Positions 32,602 to 41,540 of a DNA stretch of 64,000 bases are shown here, piece by piece. The notes beneath the pieces were generated by a model that worked only from the letters and a program-made list of their open reading frames with translations, was not told the origin of the DNA and made no database searches. The translations under genes and the position numbers were made by a program. Positions within the stretch are counted from its first letter, which is position 1. Each line of letters begins with the position of its first letter. The DNA lies in assembly GCF_025140835.1 (NCBI RefSeq), contig NZ_CP081153.1, forward strand, positions 1,178,001-1,242,000, in the 5' to 3' direction. This stretch comes from Aliiroseovarius sp. M344. Lineage in GTDB: Bacteria > Pseudomonadota > Alphaproteobacteria > Rhodobacterales > Rhodobacteraceae.

Positions 32602-34374
32602 TTATACTTTTTGTGGGCGCATGTCGTCTTTGCTGATCCCAGCGACAACAACAGGCTTTTTCATCGCGTCGCGACGGAAAGGGTCGCCAAGTTCTTGGTT
32701 GATCATCGCTTCGATCAGCGTGGTCGTTCCGGCTTTCTGGTCCTTGATTGCTTGGTCCAGAGCAGCTGTTAGCTCTTCCATCGTCCGGGCGACAACGCCT
32801 TTCAGGCCGCATGCATTCGCGATGCCAGCATAGCTGACCTGCGTGTCCAGTTCGGTGCCGACGAAGTTGTCATCATACCACAGGGTCGAATTGCGCTTCT
32901 CCGCACCCCATTGGTAGTTGCGGAATACGACCTGTGTGATCGCAGGCCATTCTTCACGACCAATGGCGGTCAGCTCAGTTACCGCGATGCCGAACGCGCC
33001 ATCACCAGAGAAGCCGACAACCGGCGTGTCCGGGCAACCGATCTTGGCACCAACCACGGCCGGAAGGCCATAGCCACAAGGACCAAACAGACCCGGCGCC
33101 AAATACTTGCGACCAGCTTCAAAACTCGGATAAGCGTTGCCGATGGCACAGTTGTTGCCGATGTCAGACGAGATGATCGCATCTTTAGGCAGGGCGGCTT
33201 GAATGGCACGCCACGCCATGCGGGGGCTCATCCAATCAGGCTTGGCGCCACGCGCACGTTGGTTCCAGGTTGTGCCGGGATCATCTTCTTCGTGGTCCAT
33301 TGACGACAATTGCTGGGCCCAGACCGATTTGGTTTTGGCGATGGTCGACTTGCGCTCTTCACGTCCGGCGTCACCGGCCGAGGCTGACAGCTTCTCAAGC
33401 AACGACGTCGCAACTTTCTTCGCGTCACCAACGATGCCAACGCTGACTTTCTTGGTCAGGCCAATGCGATCAGGGTTGATGTCGACCTGAATGATCTTGG
33501 CATCTTTGGGCCAGTAATCCAGCCCATAACCGGGCAGGGTCGAGAACGGGTTGAGACGTGTGCCCAAAGCCAGAACCACATCCGCTTGGCTGATAAGCTC
33601 CATGCCCGCTTTGTTGCCGTTGTACCCCAGAGGACCAGCGAACAAGGGGTGGCTGCCGGGGAAGGCGTCATTGTGCTGATAGCCAACGCAAACGGGTGCA
33701 TCCAGACGCTCGGCCAGGTTCATCGATTCCTGAATTGCGCCGCCAAGAACAACACCTGCACCGTTCAGGATGACCGGGAATTTGGCGCTGGACAGAAGGT
33801 CCGCAGCCTCGGTCAATGCTTGTTCGCCACCTGAAGGACGTTCGAATTCGACGATTTCAGGCAGATCAATGTCGATGACTTGGGTCCAGAAATCGCGCGG
33901 CATGTTGATTTGAGCTGGCGCGCTGGCACGTTTTGCATTGATGATGACGCGGTTCAGAACCTCAGCCACGCGCGACGCATCACGGACTTCCTCTTGGTAG
34001 GCTACACAATCAGCGAACATGTTCATCTGTTCGATTTCTTGAAATCCGCCCTGACCAATGGTCTTGTTGGCGGCCTGCGGGGTTACAAGCAAAAGTGGCG
34101 TGTGGTTCCAGTAGGCGGTTTTGACGGCGGTCACGAAGTTCGCAATGCCGGGGCCGTTCTGGGCAATCATCATGCTCATTTTGCCGGTGGCGCGCGTGTA
34201 ACCATCGGCCATCATGCCGCCTGAACCCTCGTGCGCGCAGTCCCAGAACTGGATGCCCGCAGCGGGGAAATTGTCGGAAATGGGCATGAAGGCAGAACCG
34301 ATAATGCCAAAAGCATGCTCAATTCCATGCAATTGAAGCGTCTTTACAAAGGCTTCTTCCGTGGTCATTTTCAT
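32602..34374 (-). CDS. xsc: Sulfoacetaldehyde acetyltransferase
   Basis: This 590-residue thiamine-diphosphate enzyme converts sulfoacetaldehyde and phosphate to acetyl phosphate and sulfite. The N-terminal EEAFVKTLQLHGIEHAFGIIGSAFMPISD region is diagnostic of Xsc; the ThDP motif GDGAFGIAVTEL is present near residue 449. Two starts eight bases apart are possible (34374 or 34368). It lies downstream of tauR and upstream of pta on the minus strand, the classic taurine order. Confidence 0.95.
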   Translation of the reverse strand: MKMTTEEAFVKTLQLHGIEHAFGIIGSAFMPISDNFPAAGIQFWDCAHEGSGGMMADGYTRATGKMSMMIAQNGPGIANFVTAVKTAYWNHTPLLLVTPQAANKTIGQGGFQEIEQMNMFADCVAYQEEVRDASRVAEVLNRVIINAKRASAPAQINMPRDFWTQVIDIDLPEIVEFERPSGGEQALTEAADLLSSAKFPVILNGAGVVLGGAIQESMNLAERLDAPVCVGYQHNDAFPGSHPLFAGPLGYNGNKAGMELISQADVVLALGTRLNPFSTLPGYGLDYWPKDAKIIQVDINPDRIGLTKKVSVGIVGDAKKVATSLLEKLSASAGDAGREERKSTIAKTKSVWAQQLSSMDHEEDDPGTTWNQRARGAKPDWMSPRMAWRAIQAALPKDAIISSDIGNNCAIGNAYPSFEAGRKYLAPGLFGPCGYGLPAVVGAKIGCPDTPVVGFSGDGAFGIAVTELTAIGREEWPAITQVVFRNYQWGAEKRNSTLWYDDNFVGTELDTQVSYAGIANACGLKGVVARTMEELTAALDQAIKDQKAGTTTLIEAMINQELGDPFRRDAMKKPVVVAGISKDDMRPQKV

Positions 34375-34491
34375 CAGGTGCGCTCCCTTAGTGATTACAG
34401 GCGTCCCCGGCATTTCAGTGCCCGGACGTGTCAATTGTTGAAGCTATTCTTAGGCAGGCGAGGGGGTGTTCTATAGGGCCAGATGCTTGGG

Positions 34492-35970
34492 CTATTTGAC
34501 GCCAGAAATGGGTGCGGCGGCGATGGCCTCGGAAATCAACGATATCCCTTTGGGAATGCGCGATGCCGGAATTGAGCTGTAAGCGAGCCGATAAAAGTTC
34601 GTTGGCGGGGCATCGTCTCCGAAGAACGGCGCGCCGGGTTCGATCATCACGTCTTTCTCTTGCAAGACAGCTGCCAGCGTGCGTGTGTCGACCCCGGCTG
34701 GCGCGCGCATCCAAAACGCTGATCCGCCGAAAACGCCGCGACCGGCAATGGTCAGCCCGGTTTCCTCGATCGCCTTGTTCATCACATCGCGCCGTTCGTG
34801 ATAGGCTGATCCGATCCGTCGAATAAGGGCATCATAGTGACCCAGCGACAGGAAATAGGCGACAGTGCGTTGGATCAGCCCGGGTGGGTGGCGCAACACG
34901 GCGGAACGCAAGGCGCGCGCTTCGCGGATGAAGGGTTCCGAGCCGACAAGGAAGCCAAGTCGCAACCCCGGAAACAGCGATTTCGAGAAGCTGCCGACAT
35001 AGATAACGCGCCCCTCGCGATCCAGAGATTTAAGGGCGGGCGAGGGCGGCTTGAGAAAGGACATCTCGAAGTCATAGTCGTCCTCGACCACCACGGCCTC
35101 CAATTCTCGGGCACGTTTGAGCAACGCTTTGCGTCGATCAAGCGGCATCGTGGCTGTCGTCGGACTTTGATGACTTGGCGTGGAATAGATGACGTCGATT
35201 CCATCGGGTAACGCTGCGGGTTGCAGCCCGTCGCGATCCACCGGGATCTTCAACAGGTGGCATCGGCTTTGCATCAGAATATCGCGAAGCGAATAATAAC
35301 ACGGGTCCTCAATGGCCGCAGTGCGCCGCTGTGTCAGCAACACTTGCGCCGACAACCACAAGGCATTCTGGGCCCCCAGCGTGATCAGGATTTCTTCAGG
35401 GCGTGCTTGAATACCACGGCGCGGCAAGATGTGGCGCGCGATGAATTCGGTCAGTTGTGGATCATCCTGATCATAGTAATCCCGCATCATGGCCGGGTGA
35501 TCTTTTTGACCCAAGGCCCGCAACGCACACAGGCGCCAAGCGTTGTGGTCGAATAAGGTCGGGTCAGCCTGTCCATAAATGAACGGATACTTCATCCGCC
35601 GCCATTCCAGCGGTTTTGTTGGGGTGCTGCCTCCGGTGAAACTGGTGCCAATGGCGCGATGCCAATCGACCGTGTCTTCGCCACGTTTGTGCAGTTTGAA
35701 AGTCGGGGGTTCCGGCGCATTTTCAGACACATAGAACCCACTGCGCCCCTTGGACATCAGATAGTCATTGGCCTGAAGCTCGGTATAAGCCAGCGTCACT
35801 GTTATCCGGCTGACGCCCAGATGGGCGGACAGGCGGCGGGTGGAGGGTAGTTTTTCGCCGCGCGGCAATCGACCGGACAAGATTGCCTCGGCGATCATCT
35901 GCTGTATCTGGGCCTGCAGGGTGCCTTGCGCGTCCTGATCCAGAAAAAAGGTTTCTACGGGTGCTGCCAT
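34492..35970 (-). CDS. tauR: MocR/GntR-type regulator of taurine utilisation
   Basis: This 492-residue protein has a GntR winged helix (about 17-84; LPSTRRLSAHLGVSRITVTLAYTEL) fused to a class I aminotransferase-like domain (about 120-480) with PLP Lys in GSFSKSLFPGLRLGF. MocR proteins use PLP to sense an amine; TauR of Rhodobacter capsulatus is the known activator of taurine genes. Its place directly before xsc-pta and the two TGGACTTA repeats upstream support the identification. Confidence 0.92.
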   Translation of the reverse strand: MAAPVETFFLDQDAQGTLQAQIQQMIAEAILSGRLPRGEKLPSTRRLSAHLGVSRITVTLAYTELQANDYLMSKGRSGFYVSENAPEPPTFKLHKRGEDTVDWHRAIGTSFTGGSTPTKPLEWRRMKYPFIYGQADPTLFDHNAWRLCALRALGQKDHPAMMRDYYDQDDPQLTEFIARHILPRRGIQARPEEILITLGAQNALWLSAQVLLTQRRTAAIEDPCYYSLRDILMQSRCHLLKIPVDRDGLQPAALPDGIDVIYSTPSHQSPTTATMPLDRRKALLKRARELEAVVVEDDYDFEMSFLKPPSPALKSLDREGRVIYVGSFSKSLFPGLRLGFLVGSEPFIREARALRSAVLRHPPGLIQRTVAYFLSLGHYDALIRRIGSAYHERRDVMNKAIEETGLTIAGRGVFGGSAFWMRAPAGVDTRTLAAVLQEKDVMIEPGAPFFGDDAPPTNFYRLAYSSIPASRIPKGISLISEAIAAAPISGVK

Positions 35971-35986
35971 GTCGACAACCCTAACG

Positions 35987-36016
35987 TGGACTTAGATCCA
36001 GCGCAATCTGGACTTA
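35987..36016. promoter_or_regulatory. TauR operator: two TGGACTTA direct repeats
   Basis: TGGACTTA occurs at 35987-35994 and, as CTGGACTTA, at 36008-36016. The repeats are 22 bases apart, two helical turns, and lie 17-46 bases upstream of tauR. Direct repeats of CTGGACYTAA type are the reported TauR binding pattern in Rhodobacter, which these match closely. Confidence 0.8.
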
Positions 36017-36025
36017 CGGCTAGCC

Positions 36026-36328
36026 TTAGCGGTTGGACGATATCCACGCAGACATCAGGCCGGCGTCCCGAAAGCATTCATCGGGAATTGCGCGTCGCTT
36101 TGCCCGCGCAATGCGTTCGGCAAATGCCACCTGACGCGATGTGGCCCGGCTGTCGCGGGAGCGTGTGGCGGTTGATTTCAAGCGGGTCTGATGTTCACCA
36201 ATCCAGCCTGACAGGGCTGCACGGTCGCTTATCTTGTCCGCCGGTATGCTGGCGCCCAAACGGGCGGCAATCTGACGGGCATAATCGACCTGTTTCGGAG
36301 TCGGCGGCAATGTGCGGGCAGCGTGCAT
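36026..36328 (-). CDS. Small SOS-type protein with two repeats of a topoisomerase-III-like C-terminal motif
   Basis: This 100-residue basic protein has two copies of one motif: residues 10-46 (TPKQVDYARQIAARLG...IPxxxxxDRAALSGWI) and 63-98 (TSRQVAFAERIARAKRRAIP...AGLMSAWI). The pattern resembles short helical repeats found at the C-terminus of some topoisomerase III and related DNA enzymes, but no enzyme domain is present. The start follows AGGAGG by seven bases. A GAAC-N7-GAAC LexA-type box lies 45 bases upstream, so DNA-damage induction is predicted. Function is unknown; DNA binding or regulation of a repair partner is a guess. Confidence 0.75.
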   Translation of the reverse strand: MHAARTLPPTPKQVDYARQIAARLGASIPADKISDRAALSGWIGEHQTRLKSTATRSRDSRATSRQVAFAERIARAKRRAIPDECFRDAGLMSAWISSNR

Positions 36329-36372
36329 GTTCGGTCCTCCTGTTCATGGTTTGATCAATGTTCAGCACATGA

Positions 36373-36387
36373 GAACAAATATAGAAC
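36373..36387 (-). promoter_or_regulatory. LexA (SOS) box GAAC-N7-GAAC
   Basis: The sequence GAACAAATATAGAAC, equal to GTTC-N7-GTTC on the minus strand, is the direct-repeat LexA box known from alphaproteobacteria. It sits 45 bases before the small repeat protein's start and points to it. Confidence 0.75.
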
Positions 36388-36449
36388 AAAAAGTCGAAAA
36401 GTCTAGTGTTTGTGCATCCAGGCAGGTGCACATTGGTGTGAACTGGCCG

Positions 36450-37040
36450 TTATGCGCGTGGTTGAGCCAGCTTCCAGGACAGGTTCGCGCGCACCGCCGG
36501 CCATTCCGATGCGATAATCGAATAGACGGCGGTGTCACGTATGGTGTCCTGCGGGCCAAGGGAGTGGCTGCGCAGAACTCCGTCAAGCTTCGCGCCCAGC
36601 CGTTCGATTGCCCGGCGACTTTGCTGGTTCATGAAATGGGTGCGAAACTCAACCGCGATACAGCCCAGCGTCTCAAAGGCATGCGACAACAAAAGGCGCT
36701 TGGCCTCGGTGTTCAGTGGTCCGCGTTGGGTGGAAATCCGATACCAAGTTGAACCGATTTCGAGCCGTTTATTGGCCGCGTCAATGTTCATATATGTGGT
36801 CATGCCAACCGGGGTGCCATCCGGTAACAACACGGTTAAGGGCAGCATTGACCCTTCGGCCTGAAGCCCAAGACGGCGGTCAATTTCTGCCTCCATCGCG
36901 TCTGGTGCTGGGATAGCAGTATACCAAAGACGGTGCAGATCACCCTCTGCACAAGCGTCTTTCAGAGCAGGCGCGTGATCTGCATGAAGCGGGACAAGTC
37001 GGACGTGTTGACCGGTCAGGTTTATCGGCTCTGGCCACAT
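36450..37040 (-). CDS. GNAT acetyltransferase (RimJ/RimL-like)
   Basis: This 196-residue protein begins INLTGQHVRLVPLHADHAPAL, a typical RimJ/RimL opening, followed by GMTTYMNIDAANKRLEIGSTWY and the acetyl-CoA loop region RGPLNTEAKRLLLSHAFE. It transfers an acetyl group to an unknown amine, possibly a ribosomal or small-molecule amine. It lies between the SOS gene and tpa but has no clear functional link to taurine. Confidence 0.87.
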   Translation of the reverse strand: MWPEPINLTGQHVRLVPLHADHAPALKDACAEGDLHRLWYTAIPAPDAMEAEIDRRLGLQAEGSMLPLTVLLPDGTPVGMTTYMNIDAANKRLEIGSTWYRISTQRGPLNTEAKRLLLSHAFETLGCIAVEFRTHFMNQQSRRAIERLGAKLDGVLRSHSLGPQDTIRDTAVYSIIASEWPAVRANLSWKLAQPRA

Positions 37041-37082
37041 GATACTTCCTTTGGTTCTGTCCAGTCTTGGGCGTCATACGGC

Positions 37083-37112
37083 CAAAAAAAACGGGCCGTT
37101 GCACCGGCCCGT
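37083..37112 (-). terminator. Rho-independent terminator of tpa
   Basis: An 8-bp stem CGGGCC-rich (ACGGGCCG/CGGCCCGT, 37091-37112) with a six-base loop is followed, on the minus strand, by a T-run (A-run at 37084-37091 on the plus strand). It lies just after the tpa stop. Confidence 0.85.
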
Positions 37113-37145
37113 TCTTATCGTCTTTATGCGGCTTGGGCGAGAGGT

Positions 37146-38543
37146 TTAGCCGAAAACCTTGGTCAGGGCCTTGTCCACTGCTTCGGTGATGCGATCAATG
37201 TCATCAGCCGTCGCGATAAGCGCAGGGCTGAAGCACAGCGTGTTGTTTTTGCCGGGAATTGACCGGTTGGTCGCGCCGATTATGACACCTTGCGCACCAC
37301 AGTCTCCGACGACCGCGCCGACTTCTTTCTCGCTGACCGGCTCTTTGGTGTCGCGATTTTTGACCAGTTCAACGCCGAGGAACAGACCTTTGCCACGCAC
37401 ATCGCCGATCACGCTGTGTTTTTCCATCAGCGCTTCCAGATTGCTCATCATGCGCGCACCCATGGCTATGGTGTTTTCCAGCAGCCCTTCGTCTTCGATG
37501 ATCCGCATGTTTTCAAGTGCGGCAGCCGGTCCGGCGGTGCAGCCGCCGAAGGTTGAGATATCGCGGAAATAGTTCATCGGATCAGTGCTGTCGTCTTTGA
37601 ACATCTCAAAGACCTTCTCGGTCGTGACGCAGCAGGCGATCGCGGCGTAGCCTGAGGCCACACCTTTCGCCATGGTGACGAAATCCGGCTGGATGCCGTA
37701 ATGTTGATATCCAAACCAGGTTCCGGTGCGGCCCAGCCCACAGACGACTTCGTCAATATGCAGCAGGATGTCGTATTTCTTGCAGATTTCCTGAACGCGA
37801 TCCCAGTAACCTTCCGGCGCTTCGATCACACCACCACCTGCGGTGATTGGCTCAAGGCACAGGGCGCCGACCGTGTCGGCTCCTTCGCGCAAAATGACCT
37901 CTTCGATCGCGTCAGCTGCCGCCCGGCCGAATTCGGCGCCGGACAAATGCCCAAGCCCAAGCTCTTCCTTGCGATATTCCATGCAGTGGGGAACGCGGAT
38001 GAAGTCAGGTGCGAACGGGCCGTATTGCGCGTTGCGCTCATCCTGACCACCTGCCGACATCGTGGCCAGCGTCGAGCCATGATAGTCGCGTTCACGGTAG
38101 AGGATCTTGGTTTTCGTGCCGCCGTAACGCTTATGCGCAATCTGGCGGATCAGTTTGAAGGCTTTCTCGTTTGCCTCTGAGCCCGAGTTGGTCACATAGA
38201 CGCGGCTCATGCCCGGCATTTTCGAAATCAGCTTTTCCGAGAACAGCGCGCCGGGGATCGACCCGGCCGAGCCTGCGAAGTAGTTCAGCTTGACCAGTTG
38301 GTCGCGCACTGCATCTGCGATGGTTTCGCGGCCATAGCCCACGTTAACCGTCCAGACACCGCCCGAGACCGCATCCAGAAATTCTTTGCCGTTCTGGTCC
38401 CATACGCGCATGCCTTTGCCTTCTACGATGATCCGCGGATCGCTCGTCTCGAATGGCTTATGCTGGGTCAGGTGATGCCAGACATGGGCCTTGTCAGCCT
38501 CGACCACATGCGAAATGTCGTTTTCTTTGAGTGCGCCGTCCAT
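37146..38543 (-). CDS. tpa: Taurine-pyruvate aminotransferase
   Basis: This 465-residue class III PLP enzyme moves the amino group of taurine to pyruvate, giving sulfoacetaldehyde for Xsc. The N-terminal VVEADKAHVWHHLTQHKPFE and VWTVNVGYGRETIADA regions are characteristic of Tpa; the PLP Lys lies in FVTMAKGVASGYA. ATG 38543 follows GGAGG. It is separate from tauR-xsc-pta by two unrelated genes on the same strand and has its own terminator, so it is probably a separate transcript. Confidence 0.92.
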   Translation of the reverse strand: MDGALKENDISHVVEADKAHVWHHLTQHKPFETSDPRIIVEGKGMRVWDQNGKEFLDAVSGGVWTVNVGYGRETIADAVRDQLVKLNYFAGSAGSIPGALFSEKLISKMPGMSRVYVTNSGSEANEKAFKLIRQIAHKRYGGTKTKILYRERDYHGSTLATMSAGGQDERNAQYGPFAPDFIRVPHCMEYRKEELGLGHLSGAEFGRAAADAIEEVILREGADTVGALCLEPITAGGGVIEAPEGYWDRVQEICKKYDILLHIDEVVCGLGRTGTWFGYQHYGIQPDFVTMAKGVASGYAAIACCVTTEKVFEMFKDDSTDPMNYFRDISTFGGCTAGPAAALENMRIIEDEGLLENTIAMGARMMSNLEALMEKHSVIGDVRGKGLFLGVELVKNRDTKEPVSEKEVGAVVGDCGAQGVIIGATNRSIPGKNNTLCFSPALIATADDIDRITEAVDKALTKVFG

Positions 38544-38779
38544 CGTTTCCTCCAACGCTGCGTGTTCCCAGAGCGCGAAGCCGGGGAACAAAGAATCTTT
38601 GATCAAAAATAGGATCGCATTTTTGAGCCTTGAAAATAGGGCCAGCGCGATCTTGTTTTATGTCCAGAATTGGCGATTTCGCGATCCTGTGCCGGATGAT
38701 TGGACTGAATTCGTTGCAGGCTTGGCGCTTGTTAGGGGCAAGGGCTGGATTTTATTGCTGGATTTGCTTAACTCGCATC

Positions 38780-39430
38780 ATGGCTGGACAGACTGATACA
38801 GTATTGAATGCGATCCTGATGGGGATTGACCGCGGCGAACTCAACCCCGGCGATCCGATCGACGAAAACGCGCTGATTGCCCGATATGGTGTGTCCCGCA
38901 CGCCGCTGCGCGAGGCGTTGTTGCGGCTTGAGGCAATGGGCCTGATCATGCGCCAGCCACGCAAGGGGGCAGTTCTGTTCAAGCCCTCGCTCGAGGAATT
39001 CTTAGCGATACTTGAGGTTCATGCCCGGCTGGAGGGGCAGGCGGCTGGTTTGGCGGCACGACGCATGCCATCACAATTGGCAGGGCCTCTGAATGAGGTC
39101 GTCGCGGCCTGCGAAGCGCATGCGAAGAACAAGGGTGACGGCGACCTTGATGGGTACTATGCGCTTAATATCGAGTTCCACAAACTGGTGGGCGAGGCGT
39201 CCGGCAATCCGTTCCTTCTGGATATGATCAAGATGAATGCCCGCAAGTTGCTGGCGTATTATCGTGCGCGCTATGCCCATCCCGGCGCGATTGCGCAAAG
39301 TGCGCGTGAACACCGCGAGATTGCTGACCTGATACTGTCACATAAAGCGGACGAGGCCGAAGCCTTGATGGTCCGCCATGTTCACTTTGACCGGGTGACG
39401 GTAATGGATCTTCTGGCAGCGCTTGGATAA
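38780..39430 (+). CDS. GntR-family regulator (FCD type)
   Basis: This 216-residue protein has a winged helix (DENALIARYGVSRTPLREALLRLEAMGLI) and an all-helical FCD effector domain with the metal-ligand pattern EFHKLVGEASGNP and EHREIADLI. FCD proteins sense organic acids. It is divergent from tpa (about 235 bases between them) and followed eight bases later by the convergent amidotransferase stop, so it could act on tpa or on the neighbouring P450 cluster. ATG 38780 was chosen because the winged helix begins soon after; no longer start has a ribosome site. Confidence 0.88.
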   Translation: MAGQTDTVLNAILMGIDRGELNPGDPIDENALIARYGVSRTPLREALLRLEAMGLIMRQPRKGAVLFKPSLEEFLAILEVHARLEGQAAGLAARRMPSQLAGPLNEVVAACEAHAKNKGDGDLDGYYALNIEFHKLVGEASGNPFLLDMIKMNARKLLAYYRARYAHPGAIAQSAREHREIADLILSHKADEAEALMVRHVHFDRVTVMDLLAALG

Positions 39431-39438
39431 ACCGCCCG

Positions 39439-40146
39439 TTACGTTGCACGCTCGTGTTCGAAAAACTGAATGATGCAGTCAGAGAACAGGCCATTATCCG
39501 CAGACAGGGGCAACGAGGCGCGGGCTTTTTCGATCACGTCAGCAGGTTTGCTGGTGGCCAGCTCCTCGATCAGGGCTGCGATGAAGTCGTGGGTCATTTC
39601 AGGGTGGTTTTGGGTGGTGAACACGTGGTCGCCGATCACAAATCCGCCGACAGGGCAGCCGTCATGGCGCAACACAATCTGGGCGTTTTGGGGCAGCTTG
39701 GTGACTTGTTCGATATGCGCGCCATATTGCCAGAACCGCCGCGCCTCCATCCAGGGTGGGCGGGCCGTCGCCTCGATCTCGACCGAGCCAAAGACCCAGC
39801 CGTCCGGGTTCTGTCCGATCTCACCACCAAGGGCAAGCGCGATGGCTTGATGCCCGAAGCAGGCGCCGAAGAGCGGCTTTTTTGACGCTTCAATGCGGGT
39901 GATAAGATCCAATAAGGGCGCGATCCACGGTGCATCATCGCGCACGGAGGCGGGGCTGCCGGTCACGATCCACCCGTCAAACGCCGACTCATCTTCCGGG
40001 AAATCACCGTCTTTCACAGAATACACCGTGAACTCCCAATCCGGGCGTTTCGGGCCAAGCAGATTGCTCCACTTCTTGCCATCCTTCGGATGTTGTTGGG
40101 CAAATTCGCTTTCATCCGTGTTGGTCATCAAGATCGCGATACGCAT
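39439..40146 (-). CDS. Class I glutamine-amidotransferase-like protein
   Basis: This 235-residue protein has the class I amidotransferase nucleophile elbow GACFGHQ (Cys96) and the His-x-Glu pair in TQNHPEM. It stands alone without a synthetase domain. Free-standing members include hydrolases of gamma-glutamyl amides (PuuD-like) as well as GMP-synthase-like proteins. It is divergent from a P450 and glutamine-synthetase-like ligase, so removal of a gamma-glutamyl group is a reasonable inference. Confidence 0.85.
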   Translation of the reverse strand: MRIAILMTNTDESEFAQQHPKDGKKWSNLLGPKRPDWEFTVYSVKDGDFPEDESAFDGWIVTGSPASVRDDAPWIAPLLDLITRIEASKKPLFGACFGHQAIALALGGEIGQNPDGWVFGSVEIEATARPPWMEARRFWQYGAHIEQVTKLPQNAQIVLRHDGCPVGGFVIGDHVFTTQNHPEMTHDFIAALIEELATSKPADVIEKARASLPLSADNGLFSDCIIQFFEHERAT

Positions 40147-40233
40147 GATTTCCCCGCTTTACATATTTAACATGTTCTATAATATATTTTAAGACGCGCA
40201 ACATACAACCGCATATCAGCCAAGGAGGCGCGC
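40147..40233. promoter_or_regulatory. Divergent promoter of amidotransferase and P450 operon
   Basis: The gap is AT-rich and contains a perfect TATAAT (40178-40183, plus strand) in CTATAATATATTTT, just after a TTTAACATGTT element with an ACATGT palindrome. AAGGAGG precedes the P450 start. No regulator site is certain. Confidence 0.55.
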
Positions 40234-41493
40234 ATGACGGTCTGGACCCCTAATGACGACGGATTTGCCGATCTGTCCAGCCACGACACTTTTGTGAACG
40301 GAGCGCCGCACAATACGTTTGCGCGCCTGAGACGGGACGAACCGGTCAGTTGGACGGATTGGGAGGGCGGCAAGGGCTTCTGGAATATCGTGCGCCACGC
40401 CGACATTACCGAGTTGAACCGGAATTATCAGGTGATGTCCTCGGCGCAAGGTATCCGAATGGAGGACCAGTCCTACGAGGAATACCTAGCGCGGCGCACC
40501 TTTCAGGAAACCGATCCGCCCGAACATATGAAAACCCGCGTCAAGGTAGGCAAGGCGTTTTCGCGCCCGGTCGTGGCAGGGTTCGAGCAACAAATCCGCG
40601 ATCTGTGTCACCCCATTCTGGACGCCGCGCTTGAGAAGGGCACTTTTGATGCGACCAAGGTCATTGCGCGCCAGTTGCCGATGATGATGTTGGGCAGAAT
40701 CCTCGGCACGCCGGATGAAGACCTGCCATGGCTGGTCGAAAAGGGTGATGCGCTGATTGCAAACACCGATCCGGATTTCACTGACCATGTCTTGGACAAG
40801 ATGCAAACCGATGAATACCGCATGATGCCATTTAACAGCCCGGCCGGGGCCGAGCTGTTCGACTATGCCCGCGAACTTCTGGCAAGAAAGGAACGCGAAG
40901 GCGACACGGATGGCGTTCTGCATATGATTTTGCAACCTGACAAGGACGGCAACGTCATGCCAGAGCAAGAGTTTCGCAATTTCTTCTGCCTTCTGGTGGC
41001 GGCAGGCAATGACACCACGCGCTATTCGATCGCCGCCGGCATTCAGGCCATGTGCCACCAGCCGGAACTTCTGGGCCAGATGCAGGAAGGTGGCGACGTT
41101 TGGGGCACCGCGCCGGACGAAATCATCCGCTGGGCAACGCCGGCGCTGTATTTCCGACGCACCGCGACCTGTGACCACGAGATTCACGGCAAGACCATCC
41201 GCGAAGGCGACAAGGTGCTGTATTGGTGGATCTCGGCCAACCGGGATGAAAACGTATTTGATGATCCCAATCGCGTTGACCTTCACCGCAGTCCCAATCG
41301 GCACATGTCTTTTGGGCAGGGCGGCCCGCATGTGTGCCTAGGAATGCATTTGGCGCGTCTGGAAGTGCGGGTTTTGTTTGAAGAACTCGCAAAACGCGTC
41401 AAACTGGTCGAACCAGCAGGGGATCACAAATTCCTGCGGTCCAACTTTGTTGGTGGCATAAAAGAACTGCCTGTCACCATGCAGGCCAAATAG
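40234..41493 (+). CDS. Cytochrome P450
   Basis: This 419-residue soluble P450 has the I-helix AAGNDTTR, the K-helix E-x-x-R in DEIIRWATP, and the haem loop FGQGGPHVCLG with ligand Cys368. It inserts one oxygen into an unknown substrate using electrons from a ferredoxin, and a 2Fe-2S ferredoxin gene lies in the same unit. No reductase is nearby. The glutamine-synthetase-like gene follows 47 bases later. Hydroxylation of a gamma-glutamylated amine would fit this context but is inference. Confidence 0.93.
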   Translation: MTVWTPNDDGFADLSSHDTFVNGAPHNTFARLRRDEPVSWTDWEGGKGFWNIVRHADITELNRNYQVMSSAQGIRMEDQSYEEYLARRTFQETDPPEHMKTRVKVGKAFSRPVVAGFEQQIRDLCHPILDAALEKGTFDATKVIARQLPMMMLGRILGTPDEDLPWLVEKGDALIANTDPDFTDHVLDKMQTDEYRMMPFNSPAGAELFDYARELLARKEREGDTDGVLHMILQPDKDGNVMPEQEFRNFFCLLVAAGNDTTRYSIAAGIQAMCHQPELLGQMQEGGDVWGTAPDEIIRWATPALYFRRTATCDHEIHGKTIREGDKVLYWWISANRDENVFDDPNRVDLHRSPNRHMSFGQGGPHVCLGMHLARLEVRVLFEELAKRVKLVEPAGDHKFLRSNFVGGIKELPVTMQAK

Positions 41494-41540
41494 CCCCGTG
41501 AAATGCGGCGGTCCCGGCAGACGCCGGGTAGGGAGGTTAG

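Noticed and set aside
32456..32812. Long N-terminal extension of pta
   Set aside because: The extra 119 residues are Arg/Pro-rich and encoded antisense to xsc and the intergenic hairpin; the family N-terminus begins at 32455.
36340..36366. Second LexA-type box formed by two GTTC words upstream of the small repeat gene
   Set aside because: The words are 14 bases apart, not seven; the GAAC-N7-GAAC element at 36373 is the proper match.
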